Positions 1-11,416 of a stretch of DNA of 64,000 nucleotides are shown here, in pieces; within the stretch, counting starts at the first letter, position 1; each line of letters begins with the position of its first letter. The notes under the pieces were generated by a model, which saw nothing but the letters and a program-made list of their open reading frames with translations, was not told the DNA's origin and searched no databases. This stretch comes from Pararge aegeria. Taxonomy: Eukaryota; Arthropoda; Insecta; Lepidoptera; Nymphalidae. Both the position numbers and the translations under genes were made by a program. The DNA lies in assembly GCF_905163445.1 (NCBI RefSeq), contig NC_053204.1, positions 7,819,501-7,883,500 of the forward strand. The letters are read 5' to 3'.

Positions 1-148
1 CATGTGACTCCTCCCAAGCTTCAAATATATTATGTATTAGCTCAACACCAGCGTCGATAGTTGAGCGACCCCGTGTAAAACCAAATTGTTTAACGTGGAG
101 TAAATCATACTTATGAAAATAGGCAAGTAACTGATTTAAAATAAGTTT

Positions 149-814
149 TTAAAAAATTTTACTGAAAGTGGGCAGTACTGATATTGGTCTGAAGTTAGTG
201 GGGTCAGAAGTACTACCCGATTTAAACAAAGGAACTATTTTACTATGTTTCATTAAGTCAGGAAACACACCACAATCTATACAGTTATTAAATATTAATG
301 CTAAATCGGGTGCAACGATATCAATTAGTGATTTGAGAACTTCAACGGAAATGCCCCACAAGTCACTTGTTTTTTTATTATTTAATAATTTAAAGGCTTT
401 AATAACGTCAGAGCCACTAACATGGCTGAATTTAAAAGCGTTTTTACACTCGGGCACGCTATTCTTCAATAGAGAGAGAGCAATATCTGGTGAAGAGTTC
501 AATGATTTAGTGGTGGAGATAGGAATGTTAGTAAAAAAGATTTCAAAAGCAGTAGCCACTTCGAAATCAGATGTTAAGTCTTTATTATCTACATTAAGTT
601 TAAAGTTATTATGCCGCGGTGGTACTCTTCCCGTCTCCTCATTAATTATTTTCCAAGTAGTTTTGATTACGTTATTGCTATTTTTTATTTTATTCTGTAT
701 GTATCGGGACTTTTCCAAGAAGCAATCGCGTTTAAAACTACTGGAACATAATTTAACACAATCTCTAAACTCAGCATCAGTATTGTATTGACGTTCTGCA
801 TAAAGTTCGTACAT
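149..814 (-). pseudogene. LINE copy A ORF2, N-terminal reverse transcriptase part
   Basis: 221 codons of the linker and first RT blocks: KTSDLWGISVEVLKSL, then IVPLFKSGSTSDPTNFRPIS and VLPTFSKIF, the conserved entry to the RT palm of Jockey/CR1-group elements. The frame stops right after SKIF, where copies B and C read Glu. The same frame continues as RT beyond the stop (1-148 encodes the FGFTRGRS block and the start of the IFEAWEES segment). This is therefore a point nonsense mutation inside RT and not the true end. The catalytic FADD box is outside the window. Confidence 0.85.
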
Positions 815-836
815 TTTTTGCCTACTCTTATGCAGT

Positions 837-1733
837 TCAATCAGTCACCACAACCGACTTACTAGTGAATATAGAATTAAATAGTCGTTGAAACGTGTTG
901 AAAAAACAGCTGTACATCTCATTCGGACTTGTCCCCGATTGTAAGAACGGGAGGTCTTTGACGAGGCTAGTTCTCATTTTTTCTATGCGGTTTGATGTCA
1001 CTGGTACAAAAGTAATTTTATGTTTGGAGACATTTTTCTTCACATTTTCAAATTGAATTAATTGACCACAATGATCAGAATCTAATTTATTAATTATGTG
1101 TTTACTTATTGGAATTATATTCGTAAAAATGTTATCCAAACATGTGGCGCTAGTGGCAGTAATTCTTGTTGGTTCCATGAACATATTTGTAAGATTGTAT
1201 GTTTTAAATAAATTTAATAAATTAACACTTAAACAATTACGTTCTAAGATGTTTACATTAAAGTCTCCGCAAACTATTAACTTTTTATTTGACTTTGATA
1301 TTTTAAATAACACTTCATCCATTACCTTTTCAAAAAGTTCAAAGTTAGACAAGGGTGGTCTATATACAGTGACAATTATTAATTGCTCTAATTCGACCGA
1401 GGCTAGCTCTATTGTCCGTTCAACAGACAGGCTCACAATATCATTTCTGTTTTTAAATTTTAAATTTTTATTTAATAGTATTAAAGAGCCTCCATGAATT
1501 GCAGTAACTCTGGTGAACGAACTACCAACCTGGTGGTTACCAAAATTAAACAAGTATTCATGAGTCTTCAACCAGTGTTCAGTTATACATAAAATATTAA
1601 TGTTGAAATCATTCAAAAATAATTCAATCTCTAAGTCCTTTCCTCTAATACATTGAATATTTTGGTGAACCAAGTTAATATGATTAGAATTAGATTTTTT
1701 GTATATTTTTTGGTTTACTTTTAAATTGTGCAA
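837..1733 (-). pseudogene. LINE copy A ORF2, apurinic-type endonuclease domain
   Basis: 298 codons encoding the N-terminal endonuclease of a LINE ORF2, which nicks target DNA to prime reverse transcription. Visible catalytic-type motifs in order: NLVHQNIQCIRGKDLE at the N terminus, CITEHWL (the metal-binding Glu), TVYRPPLSNFELF, VCGDFNVNIL (Asp/Asn pair) and LDSDHCGQ (the SDH block with the catalytic His). The frame ends at 837 just after VVVTD. In copy C the corresponding stretch reads on through TLNFSEWAT to the RT linker, so copy A has lost about 30 bp here and shifted frame. The RT continues in another frame from 814. Confidence 0.85.
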
Positions 1734-1822
1734 TGCCTTAATATAATTTATATTGTATATGCCAGAGATAGTCTCAGTTGTCTGTTTATCTAAGCAAGAG
1801 GAAACCTCTGTTGTCTCCTTAA

Positions 1823-2536
1823 CTAGTTTAAAGTAGAATGACTTGGAATGATTTCCAAGGTGTTAATGTCAGAATTATTACACAGCTCAATAAAAGCAGC
1901 TTGTTTAGCCAAGTTCTTGGCTGTAATTGTAAAAAAATATGATAGCGAAACAGCTATCTGTCGTTTAAAATAGTGTGATAGGTAATACCTATCTCGGTAC
2001 AAATTATAAGAAGGACTAGCACACTTGCTAAAGTCAATAATATGAAATTTTTTATTATATGTACATAAGTTGTACAAAGTCATGTTTAAATTATATCTAA
2101 TAGTATTTTCTTGGTGTGGCAAACTATCACAATAAGGAAATGTGTACAATACTATACTATTTACATTTAAAGTATTTAGAGAATCAAAAAGTTTAATTAG
2201 ATCGGGTTTGTTGACATTTCCTCTATTTCCTATTAGGATAATTAAATTAGTTTTAGTATCATACAAATTCCTATTTTTACAAATAGCAGCTACAATACTT
2301 TTAAAATCTGATTTGGGTAAACAGAAGTTCAAAACTGTGTGTCCGTTTAACTGTGAGTTAAGATATAAGCCCATGTTACATCCAATTTCATCGCTGTACA
2401 TAAATGTTTTTGTTGAGTTGGTACTATGAGTAACAGATGGAATAAAGGAATTATTAATATTTATATTTGGTTTTGAGTTACTTAACCTGACACAATCGAT
2501 ATAAATATTAATTATAGACATCGATATCGATATCAA
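1823..2536 (-). pseudogene. LINE copy A ORF1 C-terminal part (SGNH/esterase-like domain)
   Basis: Open for 237 codons, but about the first 18 residues (MISISMSIINIYID...) are translated ATCGAT array and not LINE protein. The LINE-derived part begins near 2490. It matches copy B ORF1 in the motif YSDEIGCNMG, in a LIGNRGN block and in a late DRYYLS block. In ORF1 proteins of CR1-type LINEs this layout corresponds to an SGNH/GDSL esterase-like domain: block I with Ser, block III with Gly-Asn, and block V with Asp-x-x-His. Here the position expected for Ser reads Glu (SDE) and the final His is Tyr (DRYY), so catalysis is doubtful. It ends with a stop at 1823, followed on the minus strand by ORF2. 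The family assignment is inference from motif order. Confidence 0.7.
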
Positions 2537-4262
2537 TTTTAATATCGATATCGATATAAATAATAACTATCGATATCGATATTAAAATAGATATTGACAG
2601 CGATTTTAATATCGATATCGATATTAAAATTGACATCGATATCGATGTCGATAATATTGATATAAATCGATATCGATATCGATGTCGATATTGACATCGA
2701 TTTTAATATCGATATCGATTGTTATTATTTATATCGACATCGATATCGATATCTATTTTAATATCGATATTGAAATCGATATAAAAAATAACTATCGATG
2801 TCGATATTGACATCGATTTTAATATCGATATCGATATAAAAAGTAACTATCGATATAGATATCGATATCGATATCTATTTTAATATCAATATCGATATCG
2901 ACATCGATAGTTATTATTTATATTGATTTTAATATGGACATTTATATCGATTTTAGTATCAATATTAAAATAGATATCGATATCGATGTCGATAATATCG
3001 ACATAAATAATAACTATCGATATTAAAATTGATAATAATTATCGATATCGATATTAAAAAGGATATCAATATCGATAGTTATTATTTATATTGACGTCGA
3101 TATCGATTTATATCGATAAATCGATATCGATATTGACATCGATTTTAATATCGATATCGATATAAAAAATAACTATCGATATCGATATCTATTTTAATAT
3201 CAATATCGATATCGACATCGATAGTTATTATTTATATTGATTTTAATATGGACATTTATATCGATTTTAATATCAATATTAAAATAGATATCGATATCGA
3301 TGTCGATAATATCGACATAAATAATAACTATCGATATTAAAATTGATAATAATTATCGATATCGATATTAAAAAGGATTTCAATATCGATAGTTATTATT
3401 TATATTGACATCGATGTCGATAATATCGATATAAATCGATATCGATATCGATGTCAATTTCGATATAAATAATAACTATCGATGTCGATATCGATATTGA
3501 TATTAAAATTGATATCTATATCGATATCGATATAAATAATATCTATCGATATCGATATTAAAATCGATGTCAATATCGACATCGATAGTTATTTTTTATA
3601 TCGATATCAATATCGATATTGACATCGATTTTAATATCGATATCGATATAAATAATAACTATCGATATAGATATCGATATCGATATCTATTTTAATATCA
3701 ATATCGATATCGACATCGATAGTTATTATTTATATTGATTTTAATATGGACATTTATATCGATTTTAATATCAATATTAAAATAGATATCGATATCGATG
3801 TCGATAATATCGACATAAATAATAACTCGCGATATTAAAATTGATAATAATTATCGATATGGATATTAAAAAGGATTTCAATATCGATATCGATAATATC
3901 GATATAAATAATTATCGATAGTTATTATTTATATGGACATCGATGTCGATAATATCGATATAAATCGATATCGATATTGACATCGATTTTAATATCGATA
4001 TCGATAGTTATTATCTCTCTATCTCTCTATATATTTTAATATTGATATTAATGTCAATATAAAATAATAACTACCGATATCGATATCGATATTGATATTA
4101 AAATAGATATCGGCATCGATATCTATATCGATATCGATATAAATAATAACTATCGATATCGATATTAAAATAGATATCGATGTCAATTTCGATATAAATA
4201 ATAACTATCGATATCGATTCTAAAATTGATATCGATATCGATTGTTATTATTTATATCGATA
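2516..4262. repeat. ATCGAT hexamer satellite, block 1
   Basis: Almost every base belongs to ATCGAT or a one- or two-base variant (ATTGAT, GTCGAT, GTCAAT, ATAAAT, ATTAAA), broken at intervals by an AATAATAAC / GTTATTATT tag that occurs in both orientations. Direct internal duplications are visible, for example around 2900-3060 and 3210-3380, where a TATGGACATTTATATCG marker recurs. The stretch 3420-4010 matches 9225-9840 in the same orientation, with the marker ACTCGCG at 3825 and 9604. This block is one array with 7760-17112, separated only by the Helitron insertion. Long open frames here are a by-product of stop-poor hexamers. Confidence 0.95.
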
Positions 4263-4456
4263 CTAGCTGTTGCCCGCGACTTCGTCTGCGTTTGATTTTG
4301 TTTTTTGATGTGGCATTCAATTTAGTTAGCTGGTGTCCGCTGAGGAGACACACTTCCAAGAATATGTGTACAGAGTTTCATGAGGATCGGTTTAGTAGTT
4401 TTTGCGTGAAAGCGTAACAAACAAACTTACATTTACATTTATAATATTAGCAGGGA
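4263..4456 (-). mobile_element. Helitron 3' terminal module / non-autonomous Helitron
   Basis: This 194-bp stretch resembles a complete short Helitron on the minus strand: TCCCTGCTAATATTATAAAT at the 5' end (TC at 4456, preceded by A), a middle part with TTACGCTTTCACGC, and a GGGCAACAGCTAG 3' end. The same family is at 58523-59025 and, as a 5' end only, near 53117. It shares its 3' end with the larger 3.5-kb insertion, so it is either the natural 3' end of that element or a small copy that supplied the 3' end. Only one of the two can have used the array A|T site. Confidence 0.7.
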
Positions 4457-4463
4457 TAGTAGG

Positions 4464-4775
4464 GATAGCGATAGGGATTGGGCTTCGGATTTACTTTCGT
4501 GGAGACAGAGTTCGAGCCCAAGCATTCACCACTGACTTTTCAGAGTTATGTGCGTTTTTAATTTAAGCAATTTAAACATCACTTGCTTTAAACGGTGAAG
4601 TAAAACATCGAGAGGGAACCTGCATGCTTGAGAGTTCTCCACAATGTTCTCAATTGTGTGAAGTCTACGAATCCGCTTGAGAAGGGTTTGGGCCGTGAAC
4701 TACGGTCTAAAAACTTCTCATCCTGAGAGGAGACACGTGCCCTGTAGTGGGCCGGTAATGTATTGATGATGAAGA
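4464..4775 (+). mobile_element. tRNA-derived SINE, family 1
   Basis: The head has a degenerate A-box region followed by GAGTTCGAGCCC, a pol III B box (GTTCGAGCC). The body contains AACATCACTTGCTTTAAACG and GAGAGTTCTCCACAATG, and the tail contains GTGCCCTGTAGTGGGCCGGT with a short GATGATGA end. The same body and tail recur at 39535, 39845, 42381, 44745, 53730 and 59715. It lies inside the Helitron interval, so it either inserted later or was carried in. Confidence 0.8.
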
Positions 4776-5989
4776 ATTGGTAGAAGGACTATAGACTATC
4801 TATAGTCTATAGTCCTGATCTATCCATCTCTACAGGTATATAAAAAGAAAAAGTAATACGACAACTGTAAAGTTTGATGATTAGGTCTCCTTAAACACCT
4901 ATCCCGAGGTTTTTATAAATACTAAGTACAGCTATTTGTGACAGCACGTCCTAGGAAGTATGCCATGCTTATTTCTGCCACATAGCAATATTGCTGTGGT
5001 CTTTGTTAAATGAAAAAAAAAAATTTGTTCTATAAGAGGAGAAGCTCTATTTTGAAAATTAAAATAAGATCAAGTTCCCATTTCTAAAAAAAGGATAATC
5101 CTTTATAAATGGGCTTTAAATCCATTACATATTATCTGCCATATTAGAAATTACTTAAAATAGGTAGTTGCCGCTGTAATTATAGGAAATAAGGCTTAAT
5201 ATCTGCGTATTGGATAGAAGCAGGCGTTACTTTGCGGATATCCATGATATACGAGTATTATGAATGCAGTATTCATTTCGCGTTGTATACCAAATTAAGC
5301 TTAATTTTCATACCTATGTGTAATAAAATTATTCCTATATATTGATTGTTATTTAAAACTAAATAAAATCTAAAACGTCCTCGAAACCACCGCAGCGAGG
5401 CACAGTTCCTAAGATGCTGGCAGCATTTCCCCTTTGGATGGCCAAGGTAACTGCCCGCTCTAGGATCACCGGTTGACTCGATAACCCTTTTCGATAATTC
5501 TTTGAAAAGGATACCTATGTTACAGTAATTTTATAAATTGGGTAAATAACCAAACTTTTGATAACTATAAATTCATATTTGCCTCATATTATATTAAACT
5601 AATTAATTAGTTAAAAGATAGGTATCAAGAAACAATTAAAATTATATTGAATTAATAACCAATGTTCTTGACATTGAGTTGGTGGGTATTTTGATATAAA
5701 TACGACTGCATTATCAATAACTCCAGTCCTACATGAACTCGAACGATGCAAAGATAACTCCCGGTGTCTTAGTCGTTTATCACTTAATATCTGCGTCTTA
5801 GATTTATCGGGGTGAACCTTACATGACCTGCGATCTCTTGCGAGGACTTGAGGAGTCTCTCAGGAGAGATGGTTTTCGAGCATAACCCACTACACTGCTG
5901 CCAATGGCGTGCACTTCATACATGCACAAAAGCTCTGCCTACCCTAAAACTTTTGTATAACTCATAAATGCAAAGGATTTTCCATTTTA
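4776..5989. other. Helitron interior, non-coding, with two repeat fragments
   Basis: No gene seen. 5205-5310 carries GAAGCAGGCGTTACTTTGCG and AAGCTTAATTTTCAT, shared with the repeats at 52600-52810, 57990-58145 and 62395-62600. 5345-5500 begins AAATAAAATCTAAAACGTCC, a string also found at 33150-33187, and goes on with a GC-richer tail (CACCGCAGCGAGGCACAG), likely the 3' end of some LINE. The remainder is AT-rich with no recognisable content. Confidence 0.6.
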
Positions 5990-6640
5990 TGACATCTTTC
6001 TTCTTTATGCATACCTAGCTGCTGCAATGCGGTCTGTTGGGCATAAAATGATTATATTTTACAATATTTGTTGCTCCAAACGATGTCATTTGAAAACAGG
6101 AGTTGTATTTTCTAATATGCTGAAGAAAATGTTTAGACTCCTTAGTAGTTCCAGATACGTAGGTAAGAAGAGGTTCTGGTGGTTCAACCAGTGGTGGTAA
6201 ATGAACTTTGCCGTTGGAGCAACACAAACCGGCAGTTTCTTTTTGAAACTTCTTAGCGCGACAATGCGGACATACTCATTCATTGAACCAATGACCACAT
6301 CGGGATGGATCTTGTAATCATATTTCTTATCGTAATTAAAGGCTGCTTTATTAAGATCGGTTTTAGTTCTTAACTGATTTTGTCTTTATCTTTGATCATC
6401 CAAACGTTGAGCTCGTTCGTCAGGTTTTTCGGCAGCTCTTGATGAAGACGCTCTTGATCGTAGGTCTGTAACTCGAACAACACGTTCACTATCGGTTTCA
6501 TTAGCTCTCAAAGACGAAGCTCGAAGTCTGTTTGATTCTAATCGTGTTGTTTGTTGTTGCGGTGTTTCTGTAGTTCTTCTGGTTGCCTGTTGCTTCGTAT
6601 TTCTCGTTGATCTTCCGATATTTAATTTTTTCCGTGGCAT
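5990..6640 (-). pseudogene. Helitron Rep/helicase protein, N-terminal fragment
   Basis: Starts MPRKKLNIGRSTRNTKQQAT (6640) and runs through Arg/Glu/Ser-rich repeats (RLRASSLRANETDSERV, RLDDQR). Past a frame break near 6390 it reads NKAAFNYDKKYDYKIHPD and VVIGSMNEYVR. After another frame change it reads VCCSNGKVHLPPLVEPPEPL, then ESKHFLQHIRKYNSCFQMTSFGA. That series (Arg-rich repeats, a zinc-finger-like CC.NGKV block and the HIRKYNSCFQMTS block) is characteristic of the N-terminal region of animal Helitron replication initiator/helicase proteins. The HUH nuclease and SF1 helicase parts are missing, and at least two frameshifts are present. Its strand agrees with the element termini at 7759 and 4263. 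Confidence 0.8.
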
Positions 6641-7142
6641 TGTAAATAATATTATTTGTGTAGCACCTGTTTTATCTATTTACATAAATAATTAATTAGT
6701 TAATTCTTTTCTATTTACAATTTAAATTAACTATTTATTATTATTAAAGTCTTGAGTATACTTACTAATTAAGAGTATTATTGACTTTCATTAAATTACA
6801 CTTACAATTAAAATTACAAATCAATTTTTTTAGTACATGATCATGTTATTTTAAAATAATAATTATAAGTTATTTTTTATTTTATTGCTTTATTTTTATT
6901 TTCAATAACAAATGATATATTTGAAGTTAGCTGATTTGCTTTTTAAATAAATTATATTTTTTTGTTTACAAAAGAAGGTTAGTTATTTCTTTTATTTTCT
7001 TATTTAATATAAGTTGTAAAATAACTCATTGAATTTAATGAGAAAACATTTTATTGCATTCATTGCCGCATATAAAATTTTGAATCAGTTGATCGCTATA
7101 GAACTTAATGCATTGAAGCGCTATATGATGGTGATATTTAAT
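6641..7142 (-). other. AT-rich Helitron leader
   Basis: About 500 bp of AT-rich sequence between the 5' tandem repeats and the Rep-like ORF start. No ORF of note; it probably holds the promoter and leader of the element. Confidence 0.5.
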
Positions 7143-7700
7143 AACATGGACATCATATTTACATTCTCCGTGGAAAAATACATGGTCATACCAATTTTTA
7201 TGACAATCGGTTGAACGGGGCGGAAGTCGATACTTGACAGCGCCGCCTGGTGGGGAGTTACATCAATGGACATAGCATGTTCGTTTTCTCCGAGGAAAAA
7301 TACATGGTCATACCAATTTTTATGACAATCGGTTGAACGGGGCGGAAGTCGATACTTGACAGCGCCGCCTGGTGGGGAGTTACATCAATGGACATAGCAT
7401 GTTCGTTTTCTCCGTGGAAAAATACATGGTCATACCAATTTTTATGACAATCGGTTGAACGGGGCGGAAGTCGATACTTGACAGCGCCGCCTGGTGGGGA
7501 GTTACATCAATGGACATAGCAGGTTCGTTTTCTCCGTGGAAAAATACATGGTCATACCAATTTTTATGACAATCGGTTGAACGGGGCGGAAGTCGATACT
7601 TGACAGCGCCGCCTGGTGGGGAGTTACATCAATGGGCATAGCATATAAACCTTCTCCGTGAAAAAATACATAAGCATACCAATTTTCATAATGATCGGTC
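7143..7700 (-). repeat. 122-bp tandem repeats at the Helitron 5' end, about 4.5 copies
   Basis: The string CATGGTCATACC recurs at 7181, 7303, 7425 and 7547, a constant 122-bp period, with a diverged fifth copy near 7669. Each unit has TCTCCGTGGAAAAATACATG, CAATCGGTTGAACGGGGCGG and AGCGCCGCCTGGTGGGGAG. Inner copies differ by one or two bases only; the outermost copy nearest the 5' terminus is more diverged. On the minus strand they sit between the TC terminus and the Rep ORF, where iterated subterminal repeats are common. Confidence 0.95.
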
Positions 7701-9867
7701 AAATAGTTTCTGAGTTTATCGATGGCATATATACAAACATCCTCTTTTATATATATAGATTATCGACATCGATATCGATATCAATTTTATCGATATCGAT
7801 ATCAATTTTAATATCGATATCGATATCGATATTGACAGCGATTTTAATATCGATATTAAAATAGATATCGATGTTGATGTCGATTTAAATAATAACTATC
7901 GATATCGATATTAAAATTGATAATAACTATCGATATCGATATTAAAAAGGATTTCAATATCGATATCGATAATATCGATATAAATAATAACTATCGATAT
8001 CGAAATCGATATCAATTTTAATATCGATATCGATAGTTATTATTTATATGGCATCGATGTCGATAATATCGATATAAATCGATATCGATTTTTACATCGA
8101 TTTTAATATCGAAATCGATAGATATTATTTATATCGATATCGATATCGATGTCGATAATTAATATTTATATCGATATCGATATCGATATTAAAATAGATA
8201 TCGATGTCAATTTCGATATAAATAATAACTATCGATGTCGATATCGATATTGATATAAAAATAGATATCGATATCGATATCGATATTGACATCGTTGTTA
8301 TCAATTTTAATATCGATATCGATAGTTATTATTTATATCGAAATTGACATCGATATCTATTTTAATATCAATATTAAAATAGATATCGATATCGATGTCG
8401 ATAATATCGACATAAATAATAACTATCGATATTAAAATTGATAATAATTATCGATATCGATATTAAAAAGGATTTCAATATCGATAGTTATTATTTATAT
8501 TGACATCGATGTCGATAATATCGATATAAATCGATATCGATATTAACATTGATAATAACTATCGATATCGATATTAAAAATGATTTCAATATCGATATCG
8601 ATAATATCGATATAAATAATAACTATCGATATCGATATAAAAATTGATATCGATATCAATATTATCGACATCGATATCGATCTCAATTTTAATATCGATA
8701 TCGATATTGACAGCGATTTTAATATCGATATTAAAATAGATATCGATGTTGATGTCGATTTAAATAATAACTATCGATATCGATATTAAAATTGATAATA
8801 ACTATCGATATCGATATTAAAAAGGATTTCAATATCGATATCGATAATATCGATATAAATAATAACTATCGATATCGATATCGATATCAATTTTAATATC
8901 GATATCGATAGTTATTATTTATATGGCATCGATGTCGATAATATCGATATAAATCGATATCGATTTTTACATCGATTTTAATATCGAAATCGTTAGATAT
9001 TATTTATATCGATATCGATATAGATATCAATTTTAATATCAATATAGATATCGACATCGATAGTTACTATTTATATCGAAATTGACATCGATATCTATTT
9101 TAATATCGATATCGATATCGATATAAATATTAATTATCGATGTCGATATCGATATTGATATTAAAATTGATATCTATATCGATATCGATATAAATAATAT
9201 CTATCGATTTCGATATCGATATCGATTCGATATCGATGTCAATTTCGATATAAATAATAACTATCGATGTCGATATCGATATTGATATTAAAATTGATAT
9301 CTATATCGATATCGATATAAATAATATCTATCGATATCGATATTAAAATCGATGTCAATATCGACATCGATAGTTATTTTTTATATCGATTTCAATATCG
9401 ATATTGACATCGATTTTAATATCGATATCGATATAAATAATAACTATCGATATAGATATCGATATCTATTTTAATATCAATATCGATATCGACATCGATA
9501 GTTATTATTAATATTGATTTTAATATGGACATTTATATCGATTTTAATATCAATATTAAAATAGATATCGATATCGATGTCGATAATATCGACATAAATA
9601 ATAACTCGCGATATTAAAATTAATAATAATTATCGATATCGATATTAAAAAGGATTTCAATATCGATATCGATAATATCGATATAAATAATAACTATTGA
9701 TATCGATAACGATATCAATTTCAATATCGATATCGATAGTTATTATTTATATGGACATCGATGTCGATAATATCGATATAAATCGATATCGATATTGACA
9801 TCGATTTTAATATCGATATCGATAGTTATTATCTCTCTATCTCTCAATATTTTTTAATATTGATATT

Positions 9868-11416
9868 AATGTCAATATAAAATAATAACAACCGATATCG
9901 ATATCGATATTGATATTAAAATAGATATCGGCATCGATATCTATATCGATATCGATATAAATAATAACTATCGATGTCGATATCGATATTGATATTAAAA
10001 TTGATATCTATATCGATATCGATATAAATAATATCTATCGGTTTCGATATTAAAATCGATGTAAAAATCGATATCGATTTATATCGATATTATCGACATC
10101 GATGTCAATATAAATAATAACTATCGATATCGATATTAAAATTGATATCGATAGTTATTATTTATATCGATATTATCGATAACGATATTGAAATCCTTTT
10201 TAATATCGATATCGATAATTATTATCATTTTTAATATCGATATCGATAGTTATTATTTAAATCGACATCAACATCGATATCTATTTTAATATCGATATTA
10301 AAATCGCTGTCAATATCGATATCGATATCGATATTAAAATTGATATCGATATCGATGTCGATAAAATTGATATCGATATCGATGTCGATAATATCGATAT
10401 AAATAGTAACAATCGATATCGATATCAATTTTAGAATCGATATCGATAGTTATTATTTATATCGAAATTGACATCGATATCTATTTTAATATCGATATCG
10501 ATATAAATAATAACTATCGATATAGATATCGATATCTATATCGATAGTTATTATTTAAATTGATAATAACTAAAAAGATATTGATAATAATTAAAAAGGA
10601 TATCGATATCTATATCGATAGTTATTATTTAAATTGATAATAACTATCGATATCGATATTAAAAAGGATTTCAATATCAATATCGATATTAAAATTGATA
10701 ACAACGATGTCAATATCGATATCGATATCGATATCTATTTTTATATCAATATCGAAATCGACATCGATAGTTATTATTTATATCGATATCGATATTAAAA
10801 TAGATATCGATGTCAATTTCGATATAAATAATAACTATCGATATCGATCCTAAAATTGATATCGATATCGATTGTTATTATTTATATCGATATTATCGAC
10901 ATCGATATCGATATCAATTTTATCGACATCGATATCGATATCAATTTTAATATCGATATCGATATCGATATTGACAGCGATTTTAATATCGATATTAAAA
11001 TAGATATCGATGTTGATGTCGATTTAAATAATAACTATCGATATCGATATTAAAAATGATAATAATTATCGATATCGATATTAAAAAGGATTTCAATATC
11101 GATATCGATAATATCGATATAAATAATAACTATCGATATCAATTTTAATATCGATATCGATAGTTATTATTTATATTGACATCGATGTCGATAATATCGA
11201 TATAAATCGATATCGATTTTTACATCGATTTTAATATCGAAACCGATAGATATTATTTATATCGATATCGATATAGATATCAATTTTAATATCAATATCG
11301 ATATCGACATCGATAGTTATTATTTATATCGATATCGATATAGATATCGATGCTGATATCTATTTTAATATCAATATCGATATCGATATCGGTTGTTATT
11401 ATTTTATATTGACATT
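9868..11416. repeat. Nested inverted repeat in IR1 left arm, arms about 655 bp
   Basis: Mirror constant 21284: 9931 pairs with 11353, and 10231 with 11053. Arms are about 9868-10522 and 10762-11416, with a roughly 239-bp asymmetric spacer holding ATTATCAATTT / GATAATAACT strings. The two arms differ at positions that the outer palindrome conserves: the frame from 10428 reads IVTIY and the one from 10856 reads IVIIY. Confidence 0.9.

Larger units (their letters stand above)
1..2515 (-). mobile_element. CR1/Jockey-group LINE, copy A (5'-truncated, runs off window)
   Basis: Minus-strand non-LTR retrotransposon related to copies B (17113-22309) and C (35847-37938). In transcript order it carries the C-terminal part of ORF1 (2490 down to 1823), the endonuclease part of ORF2 (1733-837) and the start of the reverse transcriptase (814 to the window edge). 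The 5' end lies inside ORF1 and passes directly into the ATCGAT array near 2515, so the element is 5'-truncated and has no 5' UTR here. The 3' half lies outside the window. The reading frame is broken by a deletion between endonuclease and RT and by a stop in RT, so this copy is dead. The exact clade is not asserted; an esterase-like ORF1 favours the CR1/L2 group. Confidence 0.9.
4263..7759 (-). mobile_element. Deleted Helitron inserted in the ATCGAT array
   Basis: On the minus strand the element starts TCTATATATATAAAAGAGG (TC at 7759) and ends GGGCAACAGCTAG (CTAG at 4266-4263). The flanks are A on the 5' side and T on the 3' side, with no target duplication, as known for Helitrons. Joining the flanks (4262 to 7760) gives TTTATATCGATA|TTATCGACATCG, which is exactly what stands uninterrupted near 10877-10900, an intact empty site. 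From the 5' end it holds 122-bp tandem repeats, an AT-rich leader and the N-terminal part of a Rep/helicase ORF. The rolling-circle nuclease and helicase core is absent, replaced by unrelated repeat fragments including a SINE. So it is a deletion derivative of an autonomous element. Confidence 0.85.

Noticed and set aside
168..791. 207-codon plus-strand ORF
   Set aside because: Antisense shadow of the LINE reverse transcriptase on the minus strand, as is the similar frame at 36183-36758.
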